A stretch of DNA of 64,000 nt from an uncultured Pelagibacteraceae bacterium (GCA_902635665.1 CACPOX010000002.1:1-64000); one strand, 5' to 3'; positions 19,238 through 28,098 are shown, counted from the first letter of the stretch. The notes: generated from the sequence alone by a model not told the origin. A program made the numbers and translations.

Positions 19238-19486
19238 TTATGGTGTCTCACAATATGAATCTATTTCGTCGGGAAAATATATTATGACACATTTCAAAAC
19301 ATAACCATGTCTTGTCAGAGTATTTATTTCTGCAGGATAATCTTTCATTTTTACCGATTTTGTACTTACCAGTTTCCATGATAGTTCTGTAATATTTTCA
19401 TTTAATGAATTGGTATATTTTGTCTCTTCAGCTAATGCGAATGATGAAAAAACAAAAAAAATAAAAACAAAGAATAATTTTTTCAT
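19238..19486 (-). CDS. Small exported protein of unknown function inside the pur operon
   Basis: An 82-residue protein I do not recognise. Residues 1-19 form a clear Sec signal peptide (Lys-Lys, a Phe/Val-rich core, then ALA before EET). The mature part is about 63 residues with two cysteines (Cys66 and Cys79) that could form one disulfide, ending SYCETP. It lies 12 bases after purQ begins (upstream) and 6 bases before purS ends, on the operon strand, so it must be cotranscribed with cytoplasmic purine genes. The hydrophobic leader and tight packing make it a credible gene. Confidence 0.7.
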   Translation of the reverse strand: MKKLFFVFIFFVFSSFALAEETKYTNSLNENITELSWKLVSTKSVKMKDYPAEINTLTRHGYVLKCVIIYFPDEIDSYCETP

Positions 19487-19492
19487 TAATGT

Positions 19493-19726
19493 TTAAAGTA
19501 ATTTATAATCTTCTATAACAAGGTTAGCTAAAAGTTTTTTACACATTTCTTCAACTTTTGCTTTTGCTTTGTCGTTATCAGTTTCTTTGGTGTCTATTTC
19601 AAAATATTTACCTTGTCTAACTTCATTAATATTATCAAAACCCAATCCATCCAGAGTTTGATGAATAACTTTTCCTTGTGGATCGAGAACATCTTTTTTT
19701 AAAGTTATAATTACAGAAATTTTCAT
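19493..19726 (-). CDS. purS: Phosphoribosylformylglycinamidine synthase, PurS subunit
   Basis: A 77-residue PurS that bridges PurL and PurQ in the three-part FGAM synthase. The sequence has the expected short alpha/beta form with VTLKKDVLDPQGKVIHQTL-like N-terminal strand-helix and VRQGKYFEI. It overlaps purC by four bases. Its presence explains the small PurL. Confidence 0.94.
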   Translation of the reverse strand: MKISVIITLKKDVLDPQGKVIHQTLDGLGFDNINEVRQGKYFEIDTKETDNDKAKAKVEEMCKKLLANLVIEDYKLL

Positions 19727-20508
19727 TTTTTCTTTCTTTTAACTGATGAAAGTTGAGTGACATTAACAGCAGAAACATTAGATTGTTCATGAAGTATGCC
19801 AAGTCTTTTTGCGACTTCTGTATAAGCGGGGATAAGATCTCCTAAATCTTTTCTAAATCTGTCTTTATCAAGTTTTTTATCTGTTAAAGTATCCCATAAT
19901 CTACATGTATCAGGGCTTATCTCATCGGCTAATATAATTTGAGTTTTTTCGCTTTCATGAGTGAAGCCAAATTCAACTTTAAAATCTACTAATTTTATTC
20001 CAACACCTCTAAACATTCCTAATAAAAAATCATTTAATCTAGATAGATTTTCATCTATCAAATCAACCTGCATTACATTAAGCCAATTAAAAGTTAAAAT
20101 ATGCTCACGACTAATTATTGGATCTCCAAGCTTATCATCTTTTAGACAGTATTCTATTAATGGTCGTTCAAGAACAGTTCCTTCCTCGATACCTAATCTT
20201 TTAGTTAATGATCCAGTTGCAATATTTCTTACAATAAATTCTATTGGTATTATATCAACTAGCTTAACTAGTTGTTCTCTCATATTAATTCTTTTTACTA
20301 AATGATTTTTAATTCCAACTTCAGATAAATTTGAGAGTATATGCTCAGATATCCTATTATTTAGAACGCCTTTACCCTCAATCGTAGTTTTTTTTTGATT
20401 ATTGAATGCAGTTGCATCGTCTTTAAAATATTGGATAACTAAATTTTTATCATTTGTTGCATAAATGATTTTAGCTTTCCCTTCGTATAATTTTTTGCCT
20501 TTTTTCAT
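19723..20508 (-). CDS. purC: SAICAR synthetase
   Basis: Joins aspartate to CAIR in de novo purine synthesis. The 261 residues start KKGKKLYEGKAKIIYATND, the typical PurC N-terminus with the ATP-binding glycine/lysine segment. VRNIATGS and LVDFKVEFG followed by DEISPDTCRLWD are diagnostic. It overlaps purB by one base and purS by four. About 20 extra residues, rich in Ser and Lys, extend the C-terminus. Confidence 0.95.
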   Translation of the reverse strand: MKKGKKLYEGKAKIIYATNDKNLVIQYFKDDATAFNNQKKTTIEGKGVLNNRISEHILSNLSEVGIKNHLVKRINMREQLVKLVDIIPIEFIVRNIATGSLTKRLGIEEGTVLERPLIEYCLKDDKLGDPIISREHILTFNWLNVMQVDLIDENLSRLNDFLLGMFRGVGIKLVDFKVEFGFTHESEKTQIILADEISPDTCRLWDTLTDKKLDKDRFRKDLGDLIPAYTEVAKRLGILHEQSNVSAVNVTQLSSVKRKKK

Positions 20509-21800
20509 TATTTGAAAACTCTTCTAAAGATAAAATTTACATTTTTAAAGTGTTTAGAATAATTAAATATGGTCTTAAGTTTTTTTGTTGAAATTTTACT
20601 TATTATGAATTTATCGGATGAAATAACGTCAATTAAGTTTAAATTCTCTGCAAAACATTTTTTTGCAAACGATTGTACTATTTTGTATGATTTTTCTCTG
20701 CTCAATCCTGCCTTAGTTAACTCCAGCATAACTTCTTGAGAAAAAATTAGACCTTTTGTTAAATTTAAGTTTTCAAGCATTTTTTTAGGATAAACAACCA
20801 TATTATCTAAAATATTTGTAAGTCTAACCAATGCAAAATCTGTAGTTATATTAGCATCTGGTCCTATATTTCTTTCGACACTTGAGTGAGAAATGTCTCT
20901 CTCATGCCAAAGAGCGATGTTTTCAAGAGCTGGTACAACTGAACTTCTAACCATCCTAGCTAAGCCTGTTAAATTTTCACTCAAGATTGGATTTTTCTTA
21001 TGAGGCATCGCAGAAGAGCCTTTTTGATTTTTAGAAAAATATTCTTGTATTTCATAAACTTCAGTTCTTTGTAGATGTCTTATTTCTATTGCCACTCTCT
21101 CAATAGATCCTGCAAGAATTCCTAAAACAGAAAAATAAAATGCATGTCTATCTCTTGGAATTACTTGTGTGGAAATTGGTTCAACTTTTAAACCTAATTT
21201 CTTTGCCACATATTTTTCAACATTTGGATTAATATTAGCAAATGTTCCAACTGCACCAGAAATTGCACAAGTAGAAACTTCATCAATAGCATCTTTAAGT
21301 CTTTTTCTGTTTCTTTTAAATTCTTCATAAAATGAGGCTAATTTTAAACCAAAAGTAATAGGCTCAGCATGGATACCGTGGCTTCTTCCCATACAGGGTG
21401 TAAATTTATATTTTTTTGCTTGTCTTTTTAAAATTTTTAAAATTTGATCTATATCTTTTAAAATAATTTTACCTGATTGTACTAACTGTATATTAAAACT
21501 AGTATCTAAAACATCTGATGACGTCATTCCTCGATGAAGGTATCTTGCTTTAATCCCTGCTTTTTCAGTAACAGAAGTTAGAAATGCTATTACGTCATGT
21601 TTTACTTCAGATTCTATTTTGTGGATTCTGTTTACATTAATTTTAGTTTTTTTTCTTACAACTGAGGCAACACCTCTTGGAATTTGACCAAGTTTTTCCA
21701 TTGCTTCAGCAGCCGAAACCTCAACATCTAGCCAGATTTTGTATTTATTTTCTTCTGACCAAATATCAGTTAATTGTTTTCGCGAGTATCTTTTAATCAT
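20508..21800 (-). CDS. purB: Adenylosuccinate lyase
   Basis: Catalyses two fumarate eliminations: SAICAR to AICAR and adenylosuccinate to AMP. The 430-residue fumarase/aspartase superfamily protein has the signature GSSAMPHKKNP in the flexible catalytic loop, plus the conserved TSSDVLDT and GRSHGIHAEP (with the catalytic His). It lies three bases after map and shares one base with purC, within the same operon. Confidence 0.96.
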   Translation of the reverse strand: MIKRYSRKQLTDIWSEENKYKIWLDVEVSAAEAMEKLGQIPRGVASVVRKKTKINVNRIHKIESEVKHDVIAFLTSVTEKAGIKARYLHRGMTSSDVLDTSFNIQLVQSGKIILKDIDQILKILKRQAKKYKFTPCMGRSHGIHAEPITFGLKLASFYEEFKRNRKRLKDAIDEVSTCAISGAVGTFANINPNVEKYVAKKLGLKVEPISTQVIPRDRHAFYFSVLGILAGSIERVAIEIRHLQRTEVYEIQEYFSKNQKGSSAMPHKKNPILSENLTGLARMVRSSVVPALENIALWHERDISHSSVERNIGPDANITTDFALVRLTNILDNMVVYPKKMLENLNLTKGLIFSQEVMLELTKAGLSREKSYKIVQSFAKKCFAENLNLIDVISSDKFIISKISTKKLKTIFNYSKHFKNVNFIFRRVFK

Positions 21801-21803
21801 TAA

Positions 21804-22574
21804 TTATAAGTATGGAGGCTTTGAATAACCTTTAGCAGATTCTGTAAAGATTTCATAACCATTTTCAGTAATTCCTAACGTATGTTCAAATTGTGCAGAT
21901 AAAGATTTGTCTTTTGTAACTGCTGTCCAACCATCATTCAACATTTTAACATCATATTTTCCTGCATTTATCATTGGCTCAATAGTAAATGTCATACCTG
22001 GTCTTAATTCCATACCTGTATTTTTTTTACCATAGTGTAAAATATTTGGTGGTTCATGAAATGTAGTGCTAATACCATGACCACAAAAATCTCTCACAAC
22101 TGAAAAACCTTTTTCTTCTACAAATGATTGAATTTCATGACCAATATCCCCTAATTTAATTCCAGGTTTTAAAATTCTAATTGCTCTCATCATAGACTCG
22201 TGAGTAGCATCTATAAGATTATTTAATTTGACTGGAGTTTTTCCAATACAAAACATTCTACTAGTATCACCATAATGTTCATCAACGATTGTCGTTACAT
22301 CAACATTTACAGCATCGCCTTCTTGTAAAATTCTATCAGAGGGAATGCCATGACAAACAACATGGTTTAAAGAAGTGCATAAGGATTTTGTAAAACCTCT
22401 GTAGTAAAGAGGTGCAGAATAACCACCATTGTCTCTAATAAACTCATATCCTAGTTTATCTATATCGTCAGTAGAAATACCCTCTCTAATATTTTCAGTT
22501 AACATATCTAAAGTTCTTGCAGCAAGGTTACCAGCAACTCTCATTTTTTCAAATTTTTCTTTGTAGTCAGTCAT
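21804..22574 (-). CDS. map: Methionine aminopeptidase, type I
   Basis: Removes N-terminal methionine from new proteins. The pita-bread fold metal ligands are visible: Asp in NVDVTTI, Asp in GDTSRM, His in GHGISTTFHEPP, Glu in TIEPMI and Glu in QFEHT. I choose the ATG at 22574 (256 residues); an in-frame TTG one codon earlier would only add one residue. The start overlaps the end of sfsA by eight bases, so translation is probably coupled. Confidence 0.95.
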   Translation of the reverse strand: MTDYKEKFEKMRVAGNLAARTLDMLTENIREGISTDDIDKLGYEFIRDNGGYSAPLYYRGFTKSLCTSLNHVVCHGIPSDRILQEGDAVNVDVTTIVDEHYGDTSRMFCIGKTPVKLNNLIDATHESMMRAIRILKPGIKLGDIGHEIQSFVEEKGFSVVRDFCGHGISTTFHEPPNILHYGKKNTGMELRPGMTFTIEPMINAGKYDVKMLNDGWTAVTKDKSLSAQFEHTLGITENGYEIFTESAKGYSKPPYL

Positions 22575-23265
22575 CAATAATCTTTAATTTTTTATCTATA
22601 AAAATTTTTTTAGAACTTATATCACATCTATAAGCTAAAAAATTTACACCAGCTTTTTTAGCTATTAAATAATTTTTGTAATATTTCTCGTCTATATCTT
22701 TAGCTATTTTAAAATATTTCATATTTTGAATTTGAACTAAAAATATTAAGTATGTTTTATAACTTTTTTTTATGGCATCAATAAGGGTTAATAAATGCTT
22801 AATTCCTCTTGCTGTTGGCGCATCTGGAAATTCGGCAGTATCTTTATCTCTAAATAAAGTAACATTTTTAACCTCAACAAAGGTTTTTTGACCTTTTTTT
22901 TCTAACAAAAAGTCAAATCTTGTCTCTTTATTAAAAAAAACCTCCGGTTTTATAGTGTCATTATTTTTGAGTTCGTTAATAAGATTATTTTTAAGACCAT
23001 GCTCAACAATTCTATTTGCCATATGAGTATTTACACCAACTAAATTTTTTCTAGATTTAATAATTTCTAATCCATATTTAAGCTTTCGTTTTGGATCATT
23101 ATTAGAAAGTAAATAGACTTCATTACCTTCATCTAATAAACCTTTCATTGATCCTGTATTAGGACAATGGGCTGTGACAATTTCATTAGCTAGTTTAACG
23201 TCAGTAAAAAACCTTTTATAACGTTTGATTAGTTTGCCTTTTATTAAAGACTTGGTAAATTCCAT
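22567..23265 (-). CDS. sfsA: SfsA family protein (sugar fermentation stimulation homolog)
   Basis: A 232-residue SfsA homolog. Conserved blocks are AHCPNTGSMKGLL near 32-44, FLLEKKGQKTFVEVKNVTL near 115-133 and FPDAPTARG. The FVEVKNV region resembles PD-(D/E)XK nuclease cores, and E. coli SfsA binds DNA non-specifically; the cellular role is unsettled. It is the first gene of the operon running to grxD and is divergent from the CinA-like gene across only 20 bases. Confidence 0.88.
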   Translation of the reverse strand: MEFTKSLIKGKLIKRYKRFFTDVKLANEIVTAHCPNTGSMKGLLDEGNEVYLLSNNDPKRKLKYGLEIIKSRKNLVGVNTHMANRIVEHGLKNNLINELKNNDTIKPEVFFNKETRFDFLLEKKGQKTFVEVKNVTLFRDKDTAEFPDAPTARGIKHLLTLIDAIKKSYKTYLIFLVQIQNMKYFKIAKDIDEKYYKNYLIAKKAGVNFLAYRCDISSKKIFIDKKLKIIDD

Positions 23266-23285
23266 TACTAAATTATATATTTCAT
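23266..23285. promoter_or_regulatory. Minimal 20-bp divergent intergenic spacer
   Basis: The ATG codons of sfsA (-) and the CinA-like gene (+) are separated by 20 bases. The spacer carries a TATAAT on the minus strand (23277-23272), six bases before the sfsA ATG, and an overlapping TATATT on the plus strand (23276-23281), four bases before the other ATG. If these are -10 boxes, both mRNAs would be leaderless and each -35 would lie in the opposite coding region. No clear -35 was identified. Confidence 0.4.
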
Positions 23286-24035
23286 ATGGATAAAAAAGTA
23301 AAAGTTAATGCCTCAATTTTAATTATTGGTAATGAAATTTTATCTGGCAGGACTCAAGACACAAATACCTCAACTTTAGCAATATGGTTAAATTCAATTG
23401 GTGTTAATGTTGCTGAAGTTAGAGTAATTCCTGATATTGAGGAAATAATTATTGATACTTTAAATTTGCTTAGGTCGACATATGATTATGTTTTTACAAC
23501 TGGCGGTATTGGGCCCACACATGATGATATAACAGCACAATCAGTTTCAAAGGCATTTGGTATAAATTATGAAATCCACAAAGATGCATTTAAAATTTTA
23601 GAAGCTTATTATAAACCAGGTGAATTTAATGAGGGTAGACAAAAAATGGCATGGATGCCAGAGAATGCAAAGTTAATTTTAAACCCCACAAGCGGAGCAC
23701 CAGGTTTTAATGTTGAAAATGTATTTTCTTTACCAGGAGTTCCTTCTATTTTGAAATCAATGTTAGGAGGCTTAACCAACAGTATAGTGGGGGGTGCACC
23801 AATTAAAAGTCTTACAATCAGTCTAAGAACCGTTGAAAGTGAAATAGCCAACTCTTTAACAAAAGTTCAAGATGATAATCAAGATGTTGAAATAGGAAGT
23901 TACCCATTTTTTCATGCAGGCAAATTAGGTGTTTCAATTGTAATAAGATCAGAAGATCAAAGTAAAATTGATAGTTGCAATTCTCAAATTATAAAATTTG
24001 TAAAAGAAAAAAAAATTGAGGTAGTAGATAGATAA
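23286..24035 (+). CDS. CinA/MoeA-like molybdopterin-binding domain protein
   Basis: A 249-residue protein consisting of the MoCF_biosynth (MoaB/CinA N-terminal) domain. ILIIGNEILSGRTQDTN near residue 11 and the hallmark TTGGIGPTHDD near 72-82 are clear. SGAPGF and SLPGVPSIL match the CinA N-terminal region. The C-terminal nicotinamide-nucleotide amidohydrolase domain of full CinA is absent. Known relatives hydrolyse ADP-ribose/NMN-type pyrophosphates or bind molybdopterin; the activity here is open. It shares one base (TAATG) with the next gene. Confidence 0.82.
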   Translation: MDKKVKVNASILIIGNEILSGRTQDTNTSTLAIWLNSIGVNVAEVRVIPDIEEIIIDTLNLLRSTYDYVFTTGGIGPTHDDITAQSVSKAFGINYEIHKDAFKILEAYYKPGEFNEGRQKMAWMPENAKLILNPTSGAPGFNVENVFSLPGVPSILKSMLGGLTNSIVGGAPIKSLTISLRTVESEIANSLTKVQDDNQDVEIGSYPFFHAGKLGVSIVIRSEDQSKIDSCNSQIIKFVKEKKIEVVDR

Positions 24036-24436
24036 TGTTGTATTTTGCTTATGGCAGTAATCTAAATCACTTTCAGATGAAACGTAGGTGTAAAGATAGT
24101 ATTTTTTTAAAAAAAATAAATTTAAAAAATTTTAGATTAACTTTCAGAAGCAAATATAGAGCTGCAGATATTGAGGCAAAAAAAAATTCAATAGTTCCTG
24201 GTGGTTTGTTTGAAATTTCAAAAAGTGATGAAAAAAAATTGGATGTTTATGAGGATTTTCCAATCTTGTATAAAAAATATTATTTTTCTTATTATGGAAA
24301 AAAAGTCATGACATATACAATGATAAAAAAATCACCATTCAAATTTCCAACAGAAAGATACTTAAATGTCGTAAAAAGAGGTTATCAAGATTGTAATCTT
24401 GATAAAAAATTTCTTATAAAAGCCTTAAATACATAA
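24035..24436 (+). CDS. Gamma-glutamylcyclotransferase-like protein
   Basis: A 133-residue AIG2/GGCT-fold protein. It starts MLYFAYGSNL, the glycine loop that binds the glutamyl moiety, and later has DVYEDFP, where the conserved acidic residue of the active site is expected. Such proteins release 5-oxoproline from gamma-glutamyl amines or peptides; the substrate is not predictable. It overlaps the upstream CinA-like gene by one base and is followed six bases later by the COG4091 gene, so the three probably form one transcript. Confidence 0.75.
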   Translation: MLYFAYGSNLNHFQMKRRCKDSIFLKKINLKNFRLTFRSKYRAADIEAKKNSIVPGGLFEISKSDEKKLDVYEDFPILYKKYYFSYYGKKVMTYTMIKKSPFKFPTERYLNVVKRGYQDCNLDKKFLIKALNT

Positions 24437-24442
24437 ACACAA

Positions 24443-25732
24443 ATGTTCTTGCATACAAAATTAAAAAATAGATTAGAGCCAATAAGAATAGCTTTTATCG
24501 GATGTGGAAAATTTGTTAGTATGTTTCTCGCTCAATACAATAATTTAGAAAAAATAGAAATTGATAGCATTATAGATATAAATATTGATCAAGCTAAAAA
24601 AAATTGCTCAAATAGTGGTCTAAATGATAATCAAATAAATAAAATTAATTTTTCAAATTCTTTAGATCAAATTTTAGATAGAAATATAGAAATTTTTATT
24701 GAGGCAACTGGCAATCCTATAGTTGGTACGGTTCATGCGATTAAAATAATAAAAAATAAAAAACATATAATTTTAGTTAATGTAGAGGCAGATATTATAT
24801 GTGGAAAATATCTGTCTGATCTTGCTAAAGAAAATAATGTTATTTGTTCAATGGCTTATGGTGATCAGCCTTCTTTAATTTTAGAACAAATTGAGTGGGC
24901 AAGATTGAATGGTTTTGATGTAGTTTGTGCAGGAAAAGGAACCAAATATCACCCAAGCTTTGAATATTCGACACCTGATACTGTTTGGGGCCATTATGGT
25001 TTAACAAAAGAAAGAGCAGAAAAAGAATCTGGAATGAATCCTAAAATGTTTAACAGTTTTTTATGTGGAGATAAGTCAGCAATCGAAATGTGTGCTGTAA
25101 GTAATGCATCAAATTTGAAGTGCCCTAGCAATGGTTTAACTTTTCCTCCTATTGGCGTTTATGATATTGCAAAAAAAATGATACCAAAGAAAGATGGCGG
25201 AATAATTGATTTTGAAGGTCAGGTTGAAGTCATATCAAGTATAGATTTAAATAAAATGGAAATACCAAATGATTTAAGATGGGGGGTTTATATTGTTATT
25301 AAAGCTCAAAATGATTATGTGAAAAATTGTTTTAAAGATTATGGAATGGTCACAGACGAGACTGGAAATTACTCTGCGATATGGAGGCCTTATCATTACA
25401 TAGGTCTTGAACTAGCCCAATCAATATATTCTATTGCATTAGATAACAGAGCAACTGGCTATACAAAAAATTACAATGCAGAAGTTGCAAGTATTGCGAA
25501 GAAAAATTTAAGAGCAGGAGATACTCTTGATGGCGAAGGTGGTTTTTGTGCAAGAGGTAAATTAATTACATCAGAAAAATCAAAAATTGAAAAAATTCTA
25601 CCTTTAGGTTTGAGTGATAAAGCAGTAGCAAAAAAAGATATTAAAAAAGATGAAATAATAAAAATGGAAGATATCACTCTTAATTTACCTAAAGAAGTTA
25701 TAACAGCTAGAGATTATCAATATAATTTATAA
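24443..25732 (+). CDS. COG4091-type homoserine dehydrogenase-like oxidoreductase with SAF domain
   Basis: A 429-residue NAD(P)-dependent oxidoreductase. The N-terminal Rossmann motif IAFIGCGKFVSMFL (about 18-31) is followed by an alpha/beta region containing EATGNPIVGTVHA. A C-terminal SAF domain starts near residue 390 (AVAKKDIKKDEIIKMEDI). This architecture matches the 'predicted homoserine dehydrogenase' family, which is distinct from true Hom proteins and is often linked to sugar or branched polyol synthesis. The substrate is unknown. It is followed by a perfect 9-bp inverted repeat. Confidence 0.75.
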   Translation: MFLHTKLKNRLEPIRIAFIGCGKFVSMFLAQYNNLEKIEIDSIIDINIDQAKKNCSNSGLNDNQINKINFSNSLDQILDRNIEIFIEATGNPIVGTVHAIKIIKNKKHIILVNVEADIICGKYLSDLAKENNVICSMAYGDQPSLILEQIEWARLNGFDVVCAGKGTKYHPSFEYSTPDTVWGHYGLTKERAEKESGMNPKMFNSFLCGDKSAIEMCAVSNASNLKCPSNGLTFPPIGVYDIAKKMIPKKDGGIIDFEGQVEVISSIDLNKMEIPNDLRWGVYIVIKAQNDYVKNCFKDYGMVTDETGNYSAIWRPYHYIGLELAQSIYSIALDNRATGYTKNYNAEVASIAKKNLRAGDTLDGEGGFCARGKLITSEKSKIEKILPLGLSDKAVAKKDIKKDEIIKMEDITLNLPKEVITARDYQYNL

Positions 25733-25753
25733 TTTATAACTTATATTAGTCTC

Positions 25754-25780
25754 TTTAACAAAATATAAAAATTTGTTAAA
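25754..25780. promoter_or_regulatory. Perfect 9-bp inverted repeat between COG4091 gene and protease gene
   Basis: TTTAACAAA (25754-25762) and TTTGTTAAA (25772-25780) form a perfect 9-bp inverted repeat with a 9-base spacer. The right arm ends seven bases before the protease ATG. It could be a weak terminator, although there is no T-tract, or an operator for the protease gene. Confidence 0.45.
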
Positions 25781-25787
25781 AACTAAC

Positions 25788-27494
25788 ATGAGAAATATTT
25801 TATATATTTTTTTGATTTTATTTTTCAATATTCAAATTTCTAATGCAACAATTTCAGATGAAATAAAAAAAATTCATGAAATGTATGTTAATGGTTTTAT
25901 AACAAAACTAGAATGTGAAGATTTAAAGTATGATCTTTGGAAAAATTATTTTCCAGATAACTATTTCAGTTGTGATAATTTAAAACCTAAAAATCAAACC
26001 CGAAGTGACAAAGATTCATTAGAAGATTTGTTATTTTTTGGCGACAAATATGAAATCGATGGTAAATTTTTATTTGACTCAAAAGATTTTGCTGTATGGA
26101 CAAAAAAAGGAAAAAGTAAAGAGGGAGAAGAAATAAAGTATCTTTCAATAATAAATCCTAATTCAGATGAAACAAACAACGAGCAGCATTTTGTTGTCTA
26201 TTATAAAGATAGAATTGCATATCAGTCTCTGGAAGATGCTAATGATAATTCTAAAAATAAATGGCATTCTGAATTTGATGAAAATGCCTGGTATACATCA
26301 AGACATATGTACGTAAAACCAAATGATATTGGAGGAAATAAAACTCTTTATGGCAAATGGTTTTTAAAGGATGAACAAGAATGGATATGGGGAATTAGTA
26401 TAGCAATAAAGAATAGTGAAGAAATGTGTTGGTTGGTTTACGGAAGAAGTAGAAATGATGTGAATCATGAAAGTTGTGCAGAAGAATTTTTAGGAAAAAA
26501 TCCATCACAAGTTAGAAAAAAAAAATTTTTTGATTTAGCTAAAGTTTATTCCTCCGAAGCTGAAGAATTTTTTTATTATGTTAAAGATTTAGAAAATTCT
26601 TATTTGGCTGAAGTAAAAAATAGAAAAACTAAAAAAAAATGGATAGTTAAAAAAGAAGATAGTAAACCATCAAAACTAGAGGATGAAAAAGAATTTATAG
26701 AATTAGAAAAGAAGAAATTAGAAAGTGAAAAGAAAAAAATAGCTGAAGAAAGAAGAAAACTTGAAAAGGAAAAAGAAAAATTAGCACTCAAAATCAAAGA
26801 AAATGATGAAATCGAAAAATTGTATTTTGTTGGATCTGGCACTGGTTTTTTAACATCATCTGGAAGAGATGCTAATATAATAACAAATTTTCATGTAATA
26901 GATAATTGTGATGAAGTGATTATTGCACACAAGGGAAATAGAATTCAAAGTAAGATTTATGCAGTAGACCGAACAAATGATATGGCAATTCTTAAAGCAA
27001 ATATTTCTACTTCAAAAGTTTTTCCTGTAGCATCTAATGACGTCCAGTTGTTAGAGGATATTATTATTGCTGGTTTTCCATTAGGAAAAGAGGTTAGTGC
27101 CAATGTTAAAGTTACAAAAGGCAGTGTTTCATCTTTATCAGGATTTGCAGATAATTCTTCTAATTTTCAAACTGATGCAGCATTAAACGAAGGTAATAGT
27201 GGTGGACCAATAATTAATGATAAAGGAAATGTAGTTGGTGTTGCAGTTGCTACTTGGGTAGAAGAAGGTGTTCAAGGAGTTCACTTTGGAATAAAATCTT
27301 CTACATTAAGGTCTTTTGCATCAACAAATAAAATAAACTTTAAAAAACCAAGTATAAAAAAATTAACTAATTTAGAGTTAGGTGAATTAATTACGGAAGC
27401 GACAGTATATTTAGAATGTCAAATGACTAAAGAAAAAATAGACAAAATAATTGAAGAAGAACAAAAAGCAGAAAAAGCAAATAAGAATTATTAA
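25788..27494 (+). CDS. Exported HtrA-like trypsin-fold serine protease with coiled coil
   Basis: A 568-residue protein. A Sec signal peptide covers about residues 1-20 (ending near SNA-TIS). A 30-residue SHOCT-like helical hairpin follows (ISDEIKKIHEMYVNGFIT). Residues 45-290 form a region I do not recognise, with several Trp and Cys. A highly charged coiled coil spans 300-341. A chymotrypsin-fold S1C domain ends the protein, with catalytic His369 (TNFHVI), Asp398 (TNDMAIL) and Ser471 (GNSGGP). No PDZ domain follows, unlike DegP/DegS. I chose the ATG at 25788 over an in-frame TTG five codons earlier because the signal peptide begins there. It is probably periplasmic. Confidence 0.8.
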   Translation: MRNILYIFLILFFNIQISNATISDEIKKIHEMYVNGFITKLECEDLKYDLWKNYFPDNYFSCDNLKPKNQTRSDKDSLEDLLFFGDKYEIDGKFLFDSKDFAVWTKKGKSKEGEEIKYLSIINPNSDETNNEQHFVVYYKDRIAYQSLEDANDNSKNKWHSEFDENAWYTSRHMYVKPNDIGGNKTLYGKWFLKDEQEWIWGISIAIKNSEEMCWLVYGRSRNDVNHESCAEEFLGKNPSQVRKKKFFDLAKVYSSEAEEFFYYVKDLENSYLAEVKNRKTKKKWIVKKEDSKPSKLEDEKEFIELEKKKLESEKKKIAEERRKLEKEKEKLALKIKENDEIEKLYFVGSGTGFLTSSGRDANIITNFHVIDNCDEVIIAHKGNRIQSKIYAVDRTNDMAILKANISTSKVFPVASNDVQLLEDIIIAGFPLGKEVSANVKVTKGSVSSLSGFADNSSNFQTDAALNEGNSGGPIINDKGNVVGVAVATWVEEGVQGVHFGIKSSTLRSFASTNKINFKKPSIKKLTNLELGELITEATVYLECQMTKEKIDKIIEEEQKAEKANKNY

Positions 27495-27498
27495 ATGT

Positions 27499-28098
27499 AT
27501 GAAAAAATATATTTTAACTATTTTCTTTAATATAATTTTGATTTTTAATTCTTCGGCTAATGATGAAATAGACTCATATTCTTTATTTTATGAGGTAGAT
27601 GGAGAAGGTGCGCTATTTCTTTATTATATTAAAGATGAAATTTATGGCCAGATAATTACTTACGGTGGATATAAATGGTTTAAGGCAACTTATACAAATT
27701 CTGATAAATATACATCTACTTTTATTCAACCATCAAATTTAGGACAATCAATGAATATGGATTCTTGGATGCAACCAAGGTACCAAATTGATGAATTTTT
27801 TTATGAATTTGAACAAATTGATAGAGATCAGATTTTAACATTTGTTTCACCAGAAGCGACCCAAACTATTATTGGTTATATGACAAGAAACGAATCTTTC
27901 TCGATTGCTTCTTTGTCAGACGATGCTTGGTATGCAGGAACTTTTGTTCCAATTAAAAATACTGAAAACTTAGATGATTTACTTAATTTAAATACTAAAA
28001 CTTTTTGTATGCTAATAAAAGATCCAACTATTGAAAATATTAAAAGCAATCAACTCAATAAAGATGATCTATTGATATATAGAGAACCATGTGATTAA
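27499..28098 (+). CDS. Exported protein of unknown function
   Basis: A 199-residue protein I do not recognise. The ATG at 27499 starts a clean Sec signal peptide (KKYILTIFFNIILIF, cleavage near SSA-NDE). An upstream in-frame extension would overlap the protease gene and bury the signal, so I reject it. The mature domain is rich in aromatic and acidic residues (GYKWFKATY, DSWMQPRYQIDEFFYEFEQ) and has two C-terminal cysteines, suggesting a beta-rich periplasmic fold. It begins four bases after the protease stop, so the two are likely coexpressed. Confidence 0.7.
   Translation: MKKYILTIFFNIILIFNSSANDEIDSYSLFYEVDGEGALFLYYIKDEIYGQIITYGGYKWFKATYTNSDKYTSTFIQPSNLGQSMNMDSWMQPRYQIDEFFYEFEQIDRDQILTFVSPEATQTIIGYMTRNESFSIASLSDDAWYAGTFVPIKNTENLDDLLNLNTKTFCMLIKDPTIENIKSNQLNKDDLLIYREPCD

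Noticed and set aside
26600..26842. Short repeats in the protease coiled-coil region as a CRISPR or tandem array
   Set aside because: Purine-rich low-complexity sequence explained by Lys/Glu codons; no regular spacers. No CRISPR array was seen anywhere in the window.
27451..27498. Longer start overlapping the protease 3' end
   Set aside because: The extra 16 residues are Lys/Gln-rich and precede an intact signal peptide; the overlap of 44 bases is unlike neighbouring spacing.
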